A DNA stretch of 9,363 nucleotides from Hyphomicrobiales bacterium (GCA_027082895.1 JALWTJ010000026.1:1-9363); one strand, 5' to 3'. Positions 1-6,160 are shown, counted from the first letter of the stretch. The notes: generated by a model not told the origin, from the sequence alone. Made by a program: numbers and translations.

Positions 1-840
1 CCCGTGATTGGAAACGATGAGCGCATCCGCCCCCGTATCCACCGCCCGCCGGGCATCTTCGGCATCCAGAACACCCTTGATGATCAGTTTGCCGCCCCAA
101 TAATCCTTGATCCAGCCCACATCGTTCCAGTTGAGTTCCAGATCGAACTGCTCGGCGGTCCATGCGCTCAGGGACCGCAGGTCCGAAACCCCCTTGGCAT
201 GCCCCACGATATTGCCGAACGTGCGCCGGGACGTCCCAAGCATGCCAAGGCCCCACATGGGCCGCGTCACCACCTGCCAGATATGCTTGGGGGTAAACCG
301 CGGCGGTGTGGACAGCCCGTTGCGCAAATCCTTGTGCCGCTGCGCCAGCATCTGCAGATCCATAGTCAGAACCAGCGCCGAAACACCCGCCGCCCGGGCC
401 CGGTCCAGCAGGCTGCGCACGAAATCCTTGTCCTTCATGACATAGAGCTGAAACCAGAACGGCTTCGTGGTGACGCTTTTGACATCTTCAATCGAGCAGA
501 TGCTCATGGTGGAAAGGGTAAACGGCACCCCGAATTCCTCGGCCACCCGGGCCGCCAGCATCTCCCCGTCCGCATGCTGCATCCCGGTCAGGCCGGTCGG
601 CGCCAGGGCCACCGGCATGGAAACATCCTGCCCCACCATGGTGGTTCTTACACTGCGCCCGGCCAGATTCCGCGCGATGCGCTGGCGGAACCGGATCCGG
701 GAAAAATCGCTTTCATTGTCCCGGTAGGTCTGCTCGGTCAGCGCTCCGGAATCCGCATAATCGAAAAACATCTTGGGCACCCGGCGCCGGGCCATGTTTT
801 TCAGATCTTCGATGGTCAAGGCGGCTGTGACATTACCCAT
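1..840 (-). CDS. lldD: FMN-dependent alpha-hydroxy-acid (L-lactate) dehydrogenase, 3' part missing
   Basis: This protein probably oxidises L-lactate (or a related L-2-hydroxy acid) to pyruvate using FMN, passing electrons to the respiratory chain. The 280 codons present cover the N-terminal three quarters of the usual 380-390 residue family. Family residues are visible: Tyr28 in FFDYADSG, the APTG segment at 80-83, QLY with Tyr133, Asp161, the QRHKDLRNG segment at 167-175, the catalytic Lys255 in IIKGV, and SNHG at 277-280 with the catalytic His279. The window ends just before the expected conserved Arg. The ATG at 840 is chosen because AAGGA lies 7 bases upstream. The ATG at 846 is in frame but sits almost on that site. 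The gene begins 18 bases after the SDR stop, so the two are likely co-transcribed. The RHKDLRNG branch differs from E. coli LldD, so another L-2-hydroxy acid substrate is possible. The link to L-lactate comes from the neighbours. Confidence 0.88.
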   Translation of the reverse strand, partial: MGNVTAALTIEDLKNMARRRVPKMFFDYADSGALTEQTYRDNESDFSRIRFRQRIARNLAGRSVRTTMVGQDVSMPVALAPTGLTGMQHADGEMLAARVAEEFGVPFTLSTMSICSIEDVKSVTTKPFWFQLYVMKDKDFVRSLLDRARAAGVSALVLTMDLQMLAQRHKDLRNGLSTPPRFTPKHIWQVVTRPMWGLGMLGTSRRTFGNIVGHAKGVSDLRSLSAWTAEQFDLELNWNDVGWIKDYWGGKLIIKGVLDAEDARRAVDTGADALIVSNHG

Positions 841-858
841 GAACATGTCCTTCAGATA

Positions 859-1611
859 TCAGTAGGTGGCACGCCCCCCTGATAAATCGAAAACAGCGCC
901 GGTAGTAAAGCTGTTTTCTCTGGAAACCATCCACAGGACCATGTCCGCTACTTCCTCGACCTGCAGAAAACGGCCCCGGGGAATCTTTGACAGCATGAAC
1001 TGGGCAAATTCCTCGCTCACCTGCTCCAGAATGGGGGTCTTGGCCACGGCCGGGGTCAGGGCATTGACCGCGATGTCGAACCCGGCCAGCTCCTTGCCCA
1101 GGGACTTGGTCAGCCCGATCACCCCCGCCTTGGAGGCGGAATAGGCGGAAGCTTCCGGGTTGCCTTCCTTGCCGGCAATGGAAGCGATGTTGACGATTCG
1201 CCCGTAATTTCGTTCCTGCATTCCCTTCACAACGGCACGATTGACATGAAAGGTACCGTTCAGATTTATGTCGATCACCCGGTGCCACGCATCAACCGGA
1301 TAATCGGCCAGCGTAGCCGTGGGGCCGGCTATGCCGGCCGAATTGACCAGAATGGATATGGGCCCCACCTTTTCCTGCGTTTCAGCGACCGCCCTTTCCA
1401 CCGCCTCATGATCACAGATGTCCAGAGTGATCCCTACCGCATCCGGCAGGGTTGCAAGCGCCTTTTCCAGACCCGCCGCATCCGCATCCCACAGAACCGG
1501 CTTTGCGCCATTCTCCGCCAGATGCCGGGCAATGCCCAGACCAAGCCCCCCCGCGCCACCGGTAACGACGCCAATCTGACCGCTCAGGTCAACCTGCACT
1601 CCTTGGGCCAT
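859..1611 (-). CDS. Short-chain dehydrogenase/reductase, likely 2-keto-3-deoxy-L-sugar-acid 4-dehydrogenase
   Basis: A complete 250-residue classical SDR, a cytoplasmic NAD(P)-dependent oxidoreductase. Seen directly: the Rossmann glycine motif TGGAGGLG at 17-24, acidic Asp42 after the second strand (which favours NAD over NADP), NSAG at 90-93 in place of the usual NNAG, and the tetrad Asn116, Ser144, Tyr157 and Lys161 (YSASK). The C-terminal SGGRATY is typical of the family. The start has AAGGA 8 bases upstream. That ribosome site lies between the copA stop and this ATG, a gap of only 15 bases. The next gene, lldD, follows after 18 bases. Substrate cannot be read from SDR motifs. The FAH hydrolase, UxaA-type dehydratase and lactate dehydrogenase in the window suggest oxidation of 2-keto-3-deoxy-L-rhamnonate or -fuconate at C4, as in the non-phosphorylative deoxysugar route. 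An ordinary sugar or 3-oxoacyl-type SDR remains possible. Confidence 0.9.
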   Translation of the reverse strand: MAQGVQVDLSGQIGVVTGGAGGLGLGIARHLAENGAKPVLWDADAAGLEKALATLPDAVGITLDICDHEAVERAVAETQEKVGPISILVNSAGIAGPTATLADYPVDAWHRVIDINLNGTFHVNRAVVKGMQERNYGRIVNIASIAGKEGNPEASAYSASKAGVIGLTKSLGKELAGFDIAVNALTPAVAKTPILEQVSEEFAQFMLSKIPRGRFLQVEEVADMVLWMVSRENSFTTGAVFDLSGGRATY

Positions 1612-1626
1612 GGGGGAAATCCTTTC

Positions 1627-4071
1627 TCACAGCTTGACATTGCGCAACCTCAGAGCATTGGAAATCACCGAAACGGACGAAAAGCTCATGGCCGCTGCGG
1701 CGAATATCGGCGAAATCAGCCACCCGGTAAAGGGGTAAAGGATCCCGGCGGCCACCGGCACCCCGGCAGCGTTGTAGACCATGGCGAAAAACAGGTTCTG
1801 CCGGATATTGTTCATGGTCGCCCGCGACAGGCGGCGCGCCCTGACGATTCCGTCAAGATTGCCGCTGACCAGAGTAAAGCCGGCACTTTCGATGGCCACA
1901 TCGGCCCCGGTGCCCATGGCAATGCCCACATCGGCCTGCGCCAGCGCCGGAGCATCATTGACCCCGTCCCCGGCCATGGCCACCAGCCGCCCTTCCGCCT
2001 GCAGTTCCTTGACGATGCGGGCCTTGTCCTCGGGCAGCACATCCGCCCGAATCTCGTCGATCCCGAGCCGGGCCGCCACCGCCTTTGCCGTGCGTTCATT
2101 GTCTCCGGTAGCCATGATGATACGGAAGCCCTCGTCATGCAGTGCCTTCAGGGCCGCCGGCGTGCTTTGCTTGACCGGGTCGGAGACCGCTACCAGCCCG
2201 GCGATCTTGCCATCCACCACCACGAACATGACGGTTTCCCCTTCATCCCGGCGGGCATCGGCCCCGGCCGAAAGATCCCCGGCCGAAAGCCCCAGTTCCT
2301 CCAGCATCGAGGCATTGCCAAGGGCCACGTCCCGGCCATCCACCGTACCGGTAACACCCTTGCCGGTTATCGCCTTGAAGGACGTGGCTTCCACAAGTTC
2401 CAATCCCTTTTCCCTTGCTCCCTTGACGATGGATTCGGCCAGCGGGTGTTCCGAGCCCAGTTCAAGGGATGCTGCAAGACGCAGCACCTCGTCCGCATCA
2501 AACCCCTTTTCGGGCAGCACGGCCCCCAGCCGGGGCTTGCCCTCGGTAAGGGTTCCCGTCTTGTCAACGATCAGCGTATCCACCTTGGCAAAGGTTTCCA
2601 GCGCCTCGGCATTCTTGATCAGCACCCCCGCCTGCGCACCGCGACCGGTGGCGGTCATGATCGACATGGGCGTTGCCAGGCCAAGGGCACAGGGGCAGGC
2701 AATGATCAGCACCGCCACCGCCGACACCAGCGCATACGCAAGGGCCGGGCTTGGCCCCCAGATGGCCCAGGCGATGAAGGCAATGACGGCCACCGCCACC
2801 ACGCTGGGCACGAATTTTCCGGCAACGCTGTCCGCCAGTTTCTGGATGGGTGCCCGCGACCGCTGGGCGCTGGCCACCATTTCAACGATCTGGGACAGCA
2901 TGGTGTCCTTGCCCACCCGCCGGGCTTCCATGACCAGCGCACCGGTACCGTTGATGGTGGCGCCGGTCACCTTGTCCCCTTCGGTCTTTTCCACCGGCAC
3001 GGGTTCCCCCGAAATCATGGATTCATCAATGGATGAATGGCCGGAGATCACTACGCCGTCCACCGGCACCTTTTCCCCGGGGCGCACCCGGATCCGGTCG
3101 CCGACCTTGACATGATCCAGATCCACTTCCTCCTCCGTGCCGTCCGCCCGGATGACCCGCGCCGTCTTTGCGGCCATGTCCAGCAGCGCCTTGATGGCAG
3201 TGCCCGTACGCTCCCGCGCCCTGAGTTCCATGATCTGGCCCAGAAGGACCAGCACCACGATCACCGCGCCCGCTTCAAAATAGACCCCCACATTGCCCTG
3301 ATCGTCCCGGAATCCTTCGGGAAAAATCTGGGGGGCAAGCACCGCCACCACCGAAAAACTCCAGGCCGCGATCACCCCCATGGCAATGAGGGTGAACATG
3401 TTCAGGTTCCAGGTCCTGACGGAATTGTATCCCCTTTGCAGAAACGGCCAGCCAACCCCCAGAATGACCGGGGTTCCCAACAGCAGTTCCAGCCATTTCA
3501 CCGTACGCTCCCCGAGCCAGTCGGTGAAGAAGGTAAAGCCCACCAGCGGCCCCATGGACAGGATCAGCAGCGGAATGGTCAGAGCCGCTCCGATCCAGAT
3601 GCGCCGGGTAAAATCCACCAGCTCCGGATTGGGGCCCTCGTCACCCGCCGGAACACCCAGAGGCTCCAGCGCCATGCCGCAGATGGGGCAGGTTCCCGGC
3701 CCCTCCTGTTCGATTTCCGGATCCATGGGGCAGCCATAGATCGTCCCCTCGGGCATGACCTCGGCTTCGGGAACCCCGTCCGCATACTTGTCCGGGTCCG
3801 CCTCGAACTTTTCCTTGCACCCGGCCGAACAGAAATAGACCCCCTGCCCCTCGTGGCGCGTCATGTGCTTTGCGGTGGGCCGATCCACGCTCATGCCGCA
3901 TACCGGGTCGATGGACGTTTCATAGGCGTCCGGATCAGCGACGAACTTGTCCTTGCACTTGGGATTGCAGAACCCCAGTTCGCGATCATGATGCACATGC
4001 CGGTTCTTCACCGTTTCCATGTTCACGTCCATCCCGCAAACGGGATCACGAATTACCACAGCTTCACTCAT
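1627..4071 (-). CDS. copA: P1B-type copper-exporting ATPase with YHS-YHS-HMBD amino terminus
   Basis: An inner-membrane pump that most likely exports Cu(I) using ATP. The chosen start gives 814 residues. Numbering from it: two YHS metal-binding domains open with DPVCGM at 9-14 and 55-60; a heavy-metal-binding zinc-ribbon-like domain has CPMDP at 114-118 and CPICGMAL at 128-135. Eight membrane helices follow, with SGEP at 354-357 (actuator), the CPC ion site at 459-461, the phosphorylated Asp in DKTGT at 503-507, SEHP at 540-543, TGDN at 655-658, GDGVNDAP at 701-708, YN at 766-767 and MSFSS at 795-799. CPC with YN and MSxSS marks the P1B-1 copper/silver class. The usual ferredoxin-like HMA domains are absent, and CPMDP replaces the common CPMHP. 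ATG 4071 is preferred because GGAG ends 6 bases upstream; in-frame ATGs at 4074 and 4101 would add 1 or 10 residues. The SDR gene follows after 15 bases, and a palindrome at 4122-4143 may be a metal-responsive operator. Confidence 0.95.
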   Translation of the reverse strand: MSEAVVIRDPVCGMDVNMETVKNRHVHHDRELGFCNPKCKDKFVADPDAYETSIDPVCGMSVDRPTAKHMTRHEGQGVYFCSAGCKEKFEADPDKYADGVPEAEVMPEGTIYGCPMDPEIEQEGPGTCPICGMALEPLGVPAGDEGPNPELVDFTRRIWIGAALTIPLLILSMGPLVGFTFFTDWLGERTVKWLELLLGTPVILGVGWPFLQRGYNSVRTWNLNMFTLIAMGVIAAWSFSVVAVLAPQIFPEGFRDDQGNVGVYFEAGAVIVVLVLLGQIMELRARERTGTAIKALLDMAAKTARVIRADGTEEEVDLDHVKVGDRIRVRPGEKVPVDGVVISGHSSIDESMISGEPVPVEKTEGDKVTGATINGTGALVMEARRVGKDTMLSQIVEMVASAQRSRAPIQKLADSVAGKFVPSVVAVAVIAFIAWAIWGPSPALAYALVSAVAVLIIACPCALGLATPMSIMTATGRGAQAGVLIKNAEALETFAKVDTLIVDKTGTLTEGKPRLGAVLPEKGFDADEVLRLAASLELGSEHPLAESIVKGAREKGLELVEATSFKAITGKGVTGTVDGRDVALGNASMLEELGLSAGDLSAGADARRDEGETVMFVVVDGKIAGLVAVSDPVKQSTPAALKALHDEGFRIIMATGDNERTAKAVAARLGIDEIRADVLPEDKARIVKELQAEGRLVAMAGDGVNDAPALAQADVGIAMGTGADVAIESAGFTLVSGNLDGIVRARRLSRATMNNIRQNLFFAMVYNAAGVPVAAGILYPFTGWLISPIFAAAAMSFSSVSVISNALRLRNVKL

Positions 4072-4121
4072 CATTCTCTCCGGATCAGAAAAAGGGACCA
4101 TGACATTCTGGTCACGCTCTA

Positions 4122-4143
4122 TTCATCGTATTATTGCGATGAA
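4122..4143. promoter_or_regulatory. Perfect 7-bp dyad upstream of copA, candidate metalloregulator operator
   Basis: TTCATCG and CGATGAA form a perfect inverted repeat with an 8-base spacer, centred about 60 bases upstream of the copA start. On the copA strand a TTGCTT hexamer abuts the dyad and AATAGA lies 19 bases after it, so the dyad would fill an overlong promoter spacer, as at MerR/CueR-type promoters. ArsR-type regulators also use A/T-rich dyads of this kind. The hexamers match the consensus poorly and the sequence does not match the E. coli CueR box. No regulator gene is in the window. A second, shorter dyad, TGAAAA-N8-TTTTCA, lies further upstream at 4202-4221. Confidence 0.45.
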
Positions 4144-4315
4144 AGCAAGTATCATTTGCCGATTTCGGTCAAAATGTCCCACCTCCACACGCCGGACCTT
4201 GTGAAAAACCGTGCGTTTTCAACCCGACGGGCAAAGGAGATCACAAGAATGTGAATAAGCGAAAACCCGCCCCCCGGGAGGAAGGGGACGGATTTTGCGG
4301 GAGAAAGAGATTGCC

Positions 4316-4338
4316 GGGAAGCTGGCCTCCAGCCACCC
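4316..4338 (-). terminator. Stem-loop after the six-strand curlin-like gene, possible terminator
   Basis: Read on the minus strand, GCTGG-AGG-CCAGC is a perfect 5-bp stem that extends through a G-U pair and one mismatch to an outer GGG/CCC. It starts about 15 bases after the stop of the curlin-like gene. No T-run follows, so it is not a textbook intrinsic terminator. It could end transcription with Rho or protect the 3' end of an abundant mRNA. The rest of the 282-base gap between this gene and copA holds GC-rich tracts and the dyads described for copA, but no supportable gene. Confidence 0.35.
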
Positions 4339-4353
4339 CTGTTTGCAAAAAGA

Positions 4354-4782
4354 TCAGAAACCGAATACGAAGGTTGCCCCGGTCTGACCATTGCCGAACT
4401 GGCTGACATCCACATCCGTATCTTCACCGAACTGGTAGATGCCATAGGCATTGTTGTTGCCATTCTGCTGCAGGTTGGCGCTGTGGCCGTTGCCCTGCTG
4501 CCAGATGGTGCCGAAATTGCCATTGCCGTTCTGTCCCAGCATGGCACCATTGTTCATGCCGTTCTGCCGAACCACCCCGCCATTGGCCTCAAGGGCATTG
4601 ATCAGGTTGAAAATCTGCATGCCGGCCCGCAGGGCCTGCGCATCTTCACCGGCGGCAGGCAGGATGGTGAGAGAAAAGGAACCGCCGGCCTGGGCGGGGG
4701 CGACAAGGGAGGTTGCCGCGATGGTAGTGGCGACCAGTGCGGTCAGGGCGGACTTGGCGATCTTGCGTGTCGAGAATTTCAT
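4354..4782 (-). CDS. Curlin-like secreted amyloid subunit with six 11-residue strands
   Basis: A 142-residue exported protein. Residues 1-32 form a Sec signal peptide: basic start, hydrophobic core, cleavage expected after APAQA. A non-repetitive stretch (about 33-72) follows, then curlin repeats with Gln at 73, 84, 95, 106, 117 and 128, exactly 11 apart. Gly lies two residues after each Gln and Asn usually five after, so each unit predicts one strand and turn of a stacked beta-solenoid. The C-terminus, ATFVFGF, is aromatic. The repeats match the CsgA/CsgB family. Fewer repeats and the extra N-terminal segment suggest a minor or nucleating subunit (CsgB-like), which is an inference. The start has AGGAG 7 bases upstream. 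The gene shares a 12-base leader with the larger curlin gene but is separated from the CsgH-like gene by a strong terminator, so it probably has its own promoter. Secretion would need CsgG/CsgE/CsgF, which are not in the window. Confidence 0.82.
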   Translation of the reverse strand: MKFSTRKIAKSALTALVATTIAATSLVAPAQAGGSFSLTILPAAGEDAQALRAGMQIFNLINALEANGGVVRQNGMNNGAMLGQNGNGNFGTIWQQGNGHSANLQQNGNNNAYGIYQFGEDTDVDVSQFGNGQTGATFVFGF

Positions 4783-4789
4783 GGTGTTG

Positions 4790-4801
4790 CTCCTGGGGTT
4801 T
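4790..4801 (-). repeat. 12-base leader shared with the other curlin gene (copy 1)
   Basis: On the minus strand AAACCCCAGGAG spans the ribosome-binding site of the six-strand curlin-like gene, 7 bases before its ATG. The identical 12-mer stands at the same spacing before the larger curlin gene at 6022-6033. The match reaches beyond the AGGAG core, pointing to duplication of the gene with its leader or to a shared translational control signal. Confidence 0.6.
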
Positions 4802-4931
4802 CAGCGCCGTTCATGCGCCATACGTTGTCATGCCCCCAATCTGCATCCCGGCCCTTGAACCGAACCGGAATGATTCATTCATCTTTCATTCAGGATCGAA
4901 AGACGCCGGAACAGGCAGGCGCAGCACGATC

Positions 4932-4958
4932 AAAGGCCCTGCAATATGCAGGGCCTTT
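4932..4958 (-). terminator. Strong intrinsic-type terminator after the CsgH-like gene
   Basis: AAAGGCCCTGCA and TGCAGGGCCTTT form a perfect 12-bp inverted repeat around an ATA loop, about 50 bases downstream of the CsgH-like stop on the minus strand. The 3' arm ends in TTT on the minus strand and TTTT on the plus strand, so it could act both ways. It separates the curlin-CsgH transcript from the downstream curlin-like gene. The remaining gap (4783-4931) would hold that gene's promoter; no convincing -35/-10 pair was found, only short ATTCATTC-type direct repeats near 4875-4890. Confidence 0.85.
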
Positions 4959-5006
4959 TCAAACGGGTGGGACGTGAAAGGGAGTGGAACGCGCCGTCAT
5001 CAATAT

Positions 5007-5453
5007 TCAGACCTTGAAACGCTCGTTGCATGCCAGCGCATGCCCGTCCGCCTCGATGCTCAATTCGATGTCATAGGTCGCTCCGCGATTGCCCAGCTGC
5101 ATCATGCCCAGAACCTTGGCGCTGTCCGCCTCGGCCTGGAAATAGCCGCCCTGCCGAATGCTGGACCGGTTGCCGTTGCCGTGGGAGGAAACACGGACCG
5201 AATAGGTGCCCGAAATGTCCTCAAGCGTGTGCACCCTGTTTTCCAGCATCACGACCCCGTTCACCTTGCGAACGGCGATTTCGCACTGTACCGGGCCGCT
5301 GGAAAAATCGATCTGGTCTGCGATTGCGGCCTGTTGCCCATCCACACCATTGGCGCCTGAATCAGTAGCAGCACCGATGGCTGCTCCCCCGGCACCCAGC
5401 CCGACCAGCAGCGACATGAGGCCGGCAGCGAGCATTTTGCCATTATGTGTCAT
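5007..5453 (-). CDS. csgH: CsgH-like curli assembly chaperone/inhibitor
   Basis: A 148-residue exported protein. After a short polar start, residues 8-29 form a hydrophobic signal segment. The mature part (about 54-148) is predicted all-beta, with motifs recalled from the alphaproteobacterial CsgH family: VQCEIAV at 55-61, DISGTYSVRV at 79-88, the polar GNGNRSS loop at 92-98, QGGYFQAEA at 101-109 and a C-terminal ACNE. CsgH is the counterpart of enteric CsgC, a periplasmic immunoglobulin-fold protein that stops curlin subunits polymerising early. Cys57 and Cys142 lie near the ends of the domain and could form a disulfide, which is an inference. ATG 5453 is chosen because AAGGAG lies 7 bases upstream; a longer reading to 5516 would start inside the upstream leader without a ribosome site. 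The gene sits between two curlin genes and follows the larger one by 126 bases containing two hairpins. Confidence 0.82.
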   Translation of the reverse strand: MTHNGKMLAAGLMSLLVGLGAGGAAIGAATDSGANGVDGQQAAIADQIDFSSGPVQCEIAVRKVNGVVMLENRVHTLEDISGTYSVRVSSHGNGNRSSIRQGGYFQAEADSAKVLGMMQLGNRGATYDIELSIEADGHALACNERFKV

Positions 5454-5477
5454 GGAAATTCTCCTTGGTGATCTGTT

Positions 5478-5496
5478 GCGGGAACAATTTTCCCGC
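5478..5496 (-). other. Hairpin in the csgH leader
   Basis: GCGGGAA and TTCCCGC form a perfect 7-bp stem with a 5-base loop, about 10 bases upstream of the csgH ribosome site. No T-run follows, so it is more likely an mRNA-processing, stability or translation-control element than a terminator. With the hairpin at 5526-5557 it could make curlin message more abundant than chaperone message. Confidence 0.55.
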
Positions 5497-5525
5497 GCGA
5501 CTGCACAGGCAGCCATGAAAGGATC

Positions 5526-5557
5526 CGGCCGGGTAAAGCCCCATGCTTCCCCGGCCG
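5526..5557 (-). terminator. GC-rich stem-loop after the larger curlin gene, attenuator-like
   Basis: CGGCCGGG pairs with CCCGGCCG, and after a small bulge AAGC pairs with GCTT around a CCCAT loop: 12 paired bases in a 32-base element. It begins 22 bases past the curlin stop. Only TTT follows on the transcribed strand, so termination may be partial. Partial readthrough would give much curlin and little CsgH from one promoter, a sensible ratio for a subunit and its chaperone. Confidence 0.6.
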
Positions 5558-5579
5558 CTGAACCCTTCGGTCCTGCGGC

Positions 5580-6014
5580 TTAACCGCAGACCTGTACGAA
5601 GGCGGTGGTGTTGCCCGAACCGGTCTGGGCAACATTGGCATCGCAGCCATTGCCCACCTGGATACCGACAACCGTGTTGCCATTGCCATCCTGGGTCATG
5701 ACGGCATTGTGGTTCTCGCCGAACTGAGCGACACCGGCCTGGTTCCAGTTGCCGTTCTGATAAGCTTCGGCATTGTTGTTCACGCCAACCTGGCCAAACC
5801 CGGCAGTGTTGTTGTCACCAAACTGTTCGGCGTAACCATTGTTCCACAGGCCAAACTGGTTCATGCCGATGGAATTGTTGAAACCGAACTGGCCGCCGCC
5901 AGCCGTGTTGCCGAAGCCGAACTGGTCGATATAGATACCGCCGGCCATGGCGGGAGCAGCACTTGCGGAAATGAGGGCTGCGATTGCGGTTGCGATGATG
6001 GTCTTGCGTGTCAT
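5580..6014 (-). CDS. csgA: Curlin major-subunit-like amyloid protein with eleven in-register glutamines
   Basis: A 144-residue exported protein. The signal peptide covers residues 1-24 with cleavage after APAMA. The whole mature chain is repeat: Gln at 31, 42, 53, 64, 75, 86, 97, 108, 119, 130 and 141, always 11 apart, with Gly at +2 in all but the last and Asn at +5 in most (FGFGN, FGFNN, FGLWN, FGDNN). This is the curlin Q-x-G-x-x-N pattern, predicting about ten stacked strand-turn units that polymerise into amyloid fibres outside the cell. Unlike E. coli CsgA the repeat has almost no leader segment, and two cysteines occur near the end: Cys124 at an Asn position and Cys143 at the last Gly position. 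The start has AGGAG 7 bases upstream. The CsgH-like gene follows on the same strand. The major-subunit role is inferred from repeat number; the symbol marks the family. Confidence 0.85.
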   Translation of the reverse strand: MTRKTIIATAIAALISASAAPAMAGGIYIDQFGFGNTAGGGQFGFNNSIGMNQFGLWNNGYAEQFGDNNTAGFGQVGVNNNAEAYQNGNWNQAGVAQFGENHNAVMTQDGNGNTVVGIQVGNGCDANVAQTGSGNTTAFVQVCG

Positions 6015-6021
6015 TGGTCGT

Positions 6022-6033
6022 CTCCTGGGGTTT
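6022..6033 (-). repeat. 12-base leader shared with the other curlin gene (copy 2)
   Basis: AAACCCCAGGAG on the minus strand includes the ribosome-binding site of the larger curlin gene and is identical, at the same distance from the ATG, to copy 1 at 4790-4801. Confidence 0.6.
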
Positions 6034-6063
6034 GCGGACGGTGCCCGCGTTGATAATGCAACC

Positions 6064-6086
6064 GTTCTAGATCACCCCGCTTGAAC
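6064..6086. promoter_or_regulatory. Imperfect dyad upstream of the larger curlin gene
   Basis: GTTCTAG and CTTGAAC, 9 bases apart, match in 6 of 7 positions. The element lies 50-72 bases before the curlin start, where an operator would be expected. A CATTAT hexamer on the minus strand just downstream (near 6054) could be a -10 box, but no good -35 box was found. The binding protein is unknown. Confidence 0.3.
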
Positions 6087-6127
6087 TGTTCCTGAGACCC
6101 CCGTTCAGATTTCGTTCATCAATGTGG

Positions 6128-6160
6128 CTTTTGCCGCCTGACCTTCAGCCATGGCAAAAG
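6128..6160. repeat. 33-base inverted repeat between the channel and curlin genes
   Basis: CTTTTGCC and GGCAAAAG are perfect 8-bp arms. The 17-base interval folds further: CTGA pairs with TCAG around CCT. The T-tract is on the 5' arm of either strand, which argues against an intrinsic terminator. It sits about 115 bases upstream of the larger curlin gene and about 110 bases beyond the channel stop. It may be a regulatory or 3'-end structure. The rest of this 252-base gap shows an eight-G run at 6210-6217 and no gene. Confidence 0.5.

Noticed and set aside
4..882. A 292-codon plus-strand frame at the left edge
   Set aside because: It is antisense to the clearly recognised FMN-dependent dehydrogenase and has shadow-like composition.
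4233..4254. A good ribosome site (AAAGGAG) on the plus strand followed by ATG and an immediate TGA, resembling a start-stop unit
   Set aside because: No plus-strand gene follows, and the nearby GTG frame (about 50 codons) runs antisense into the curlin-like gene with a composition unlike a real protein. Probably chance in a purine-rich stretch.
1246..4254. Long open frames on the plus strand opposite the SDR and copper ATPase genes
   Set aside because: They mirror the GC-rich codons of well-supported minus-strand genes, lack domain motifs and are rich in Arg, His, Pro and Gly as antisense shadows are.
5454..5516. A 21-residue longer start for the CsgH-like protein
   Set aside because: The extra residues overlap the leader hairpin and lack a ribosome site, while ATG 5453 has AAGGAG at ideal spacing and is followed by a proper signal peptide.
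5580..5960. Repeats in the curlin DNA considered as a CRISPR or tandem DNA repeat
   Set aside because: The 33-base period encodes 11-residue protein repeats with strongly diverged bases; there are no constant repeats or unique spacers.
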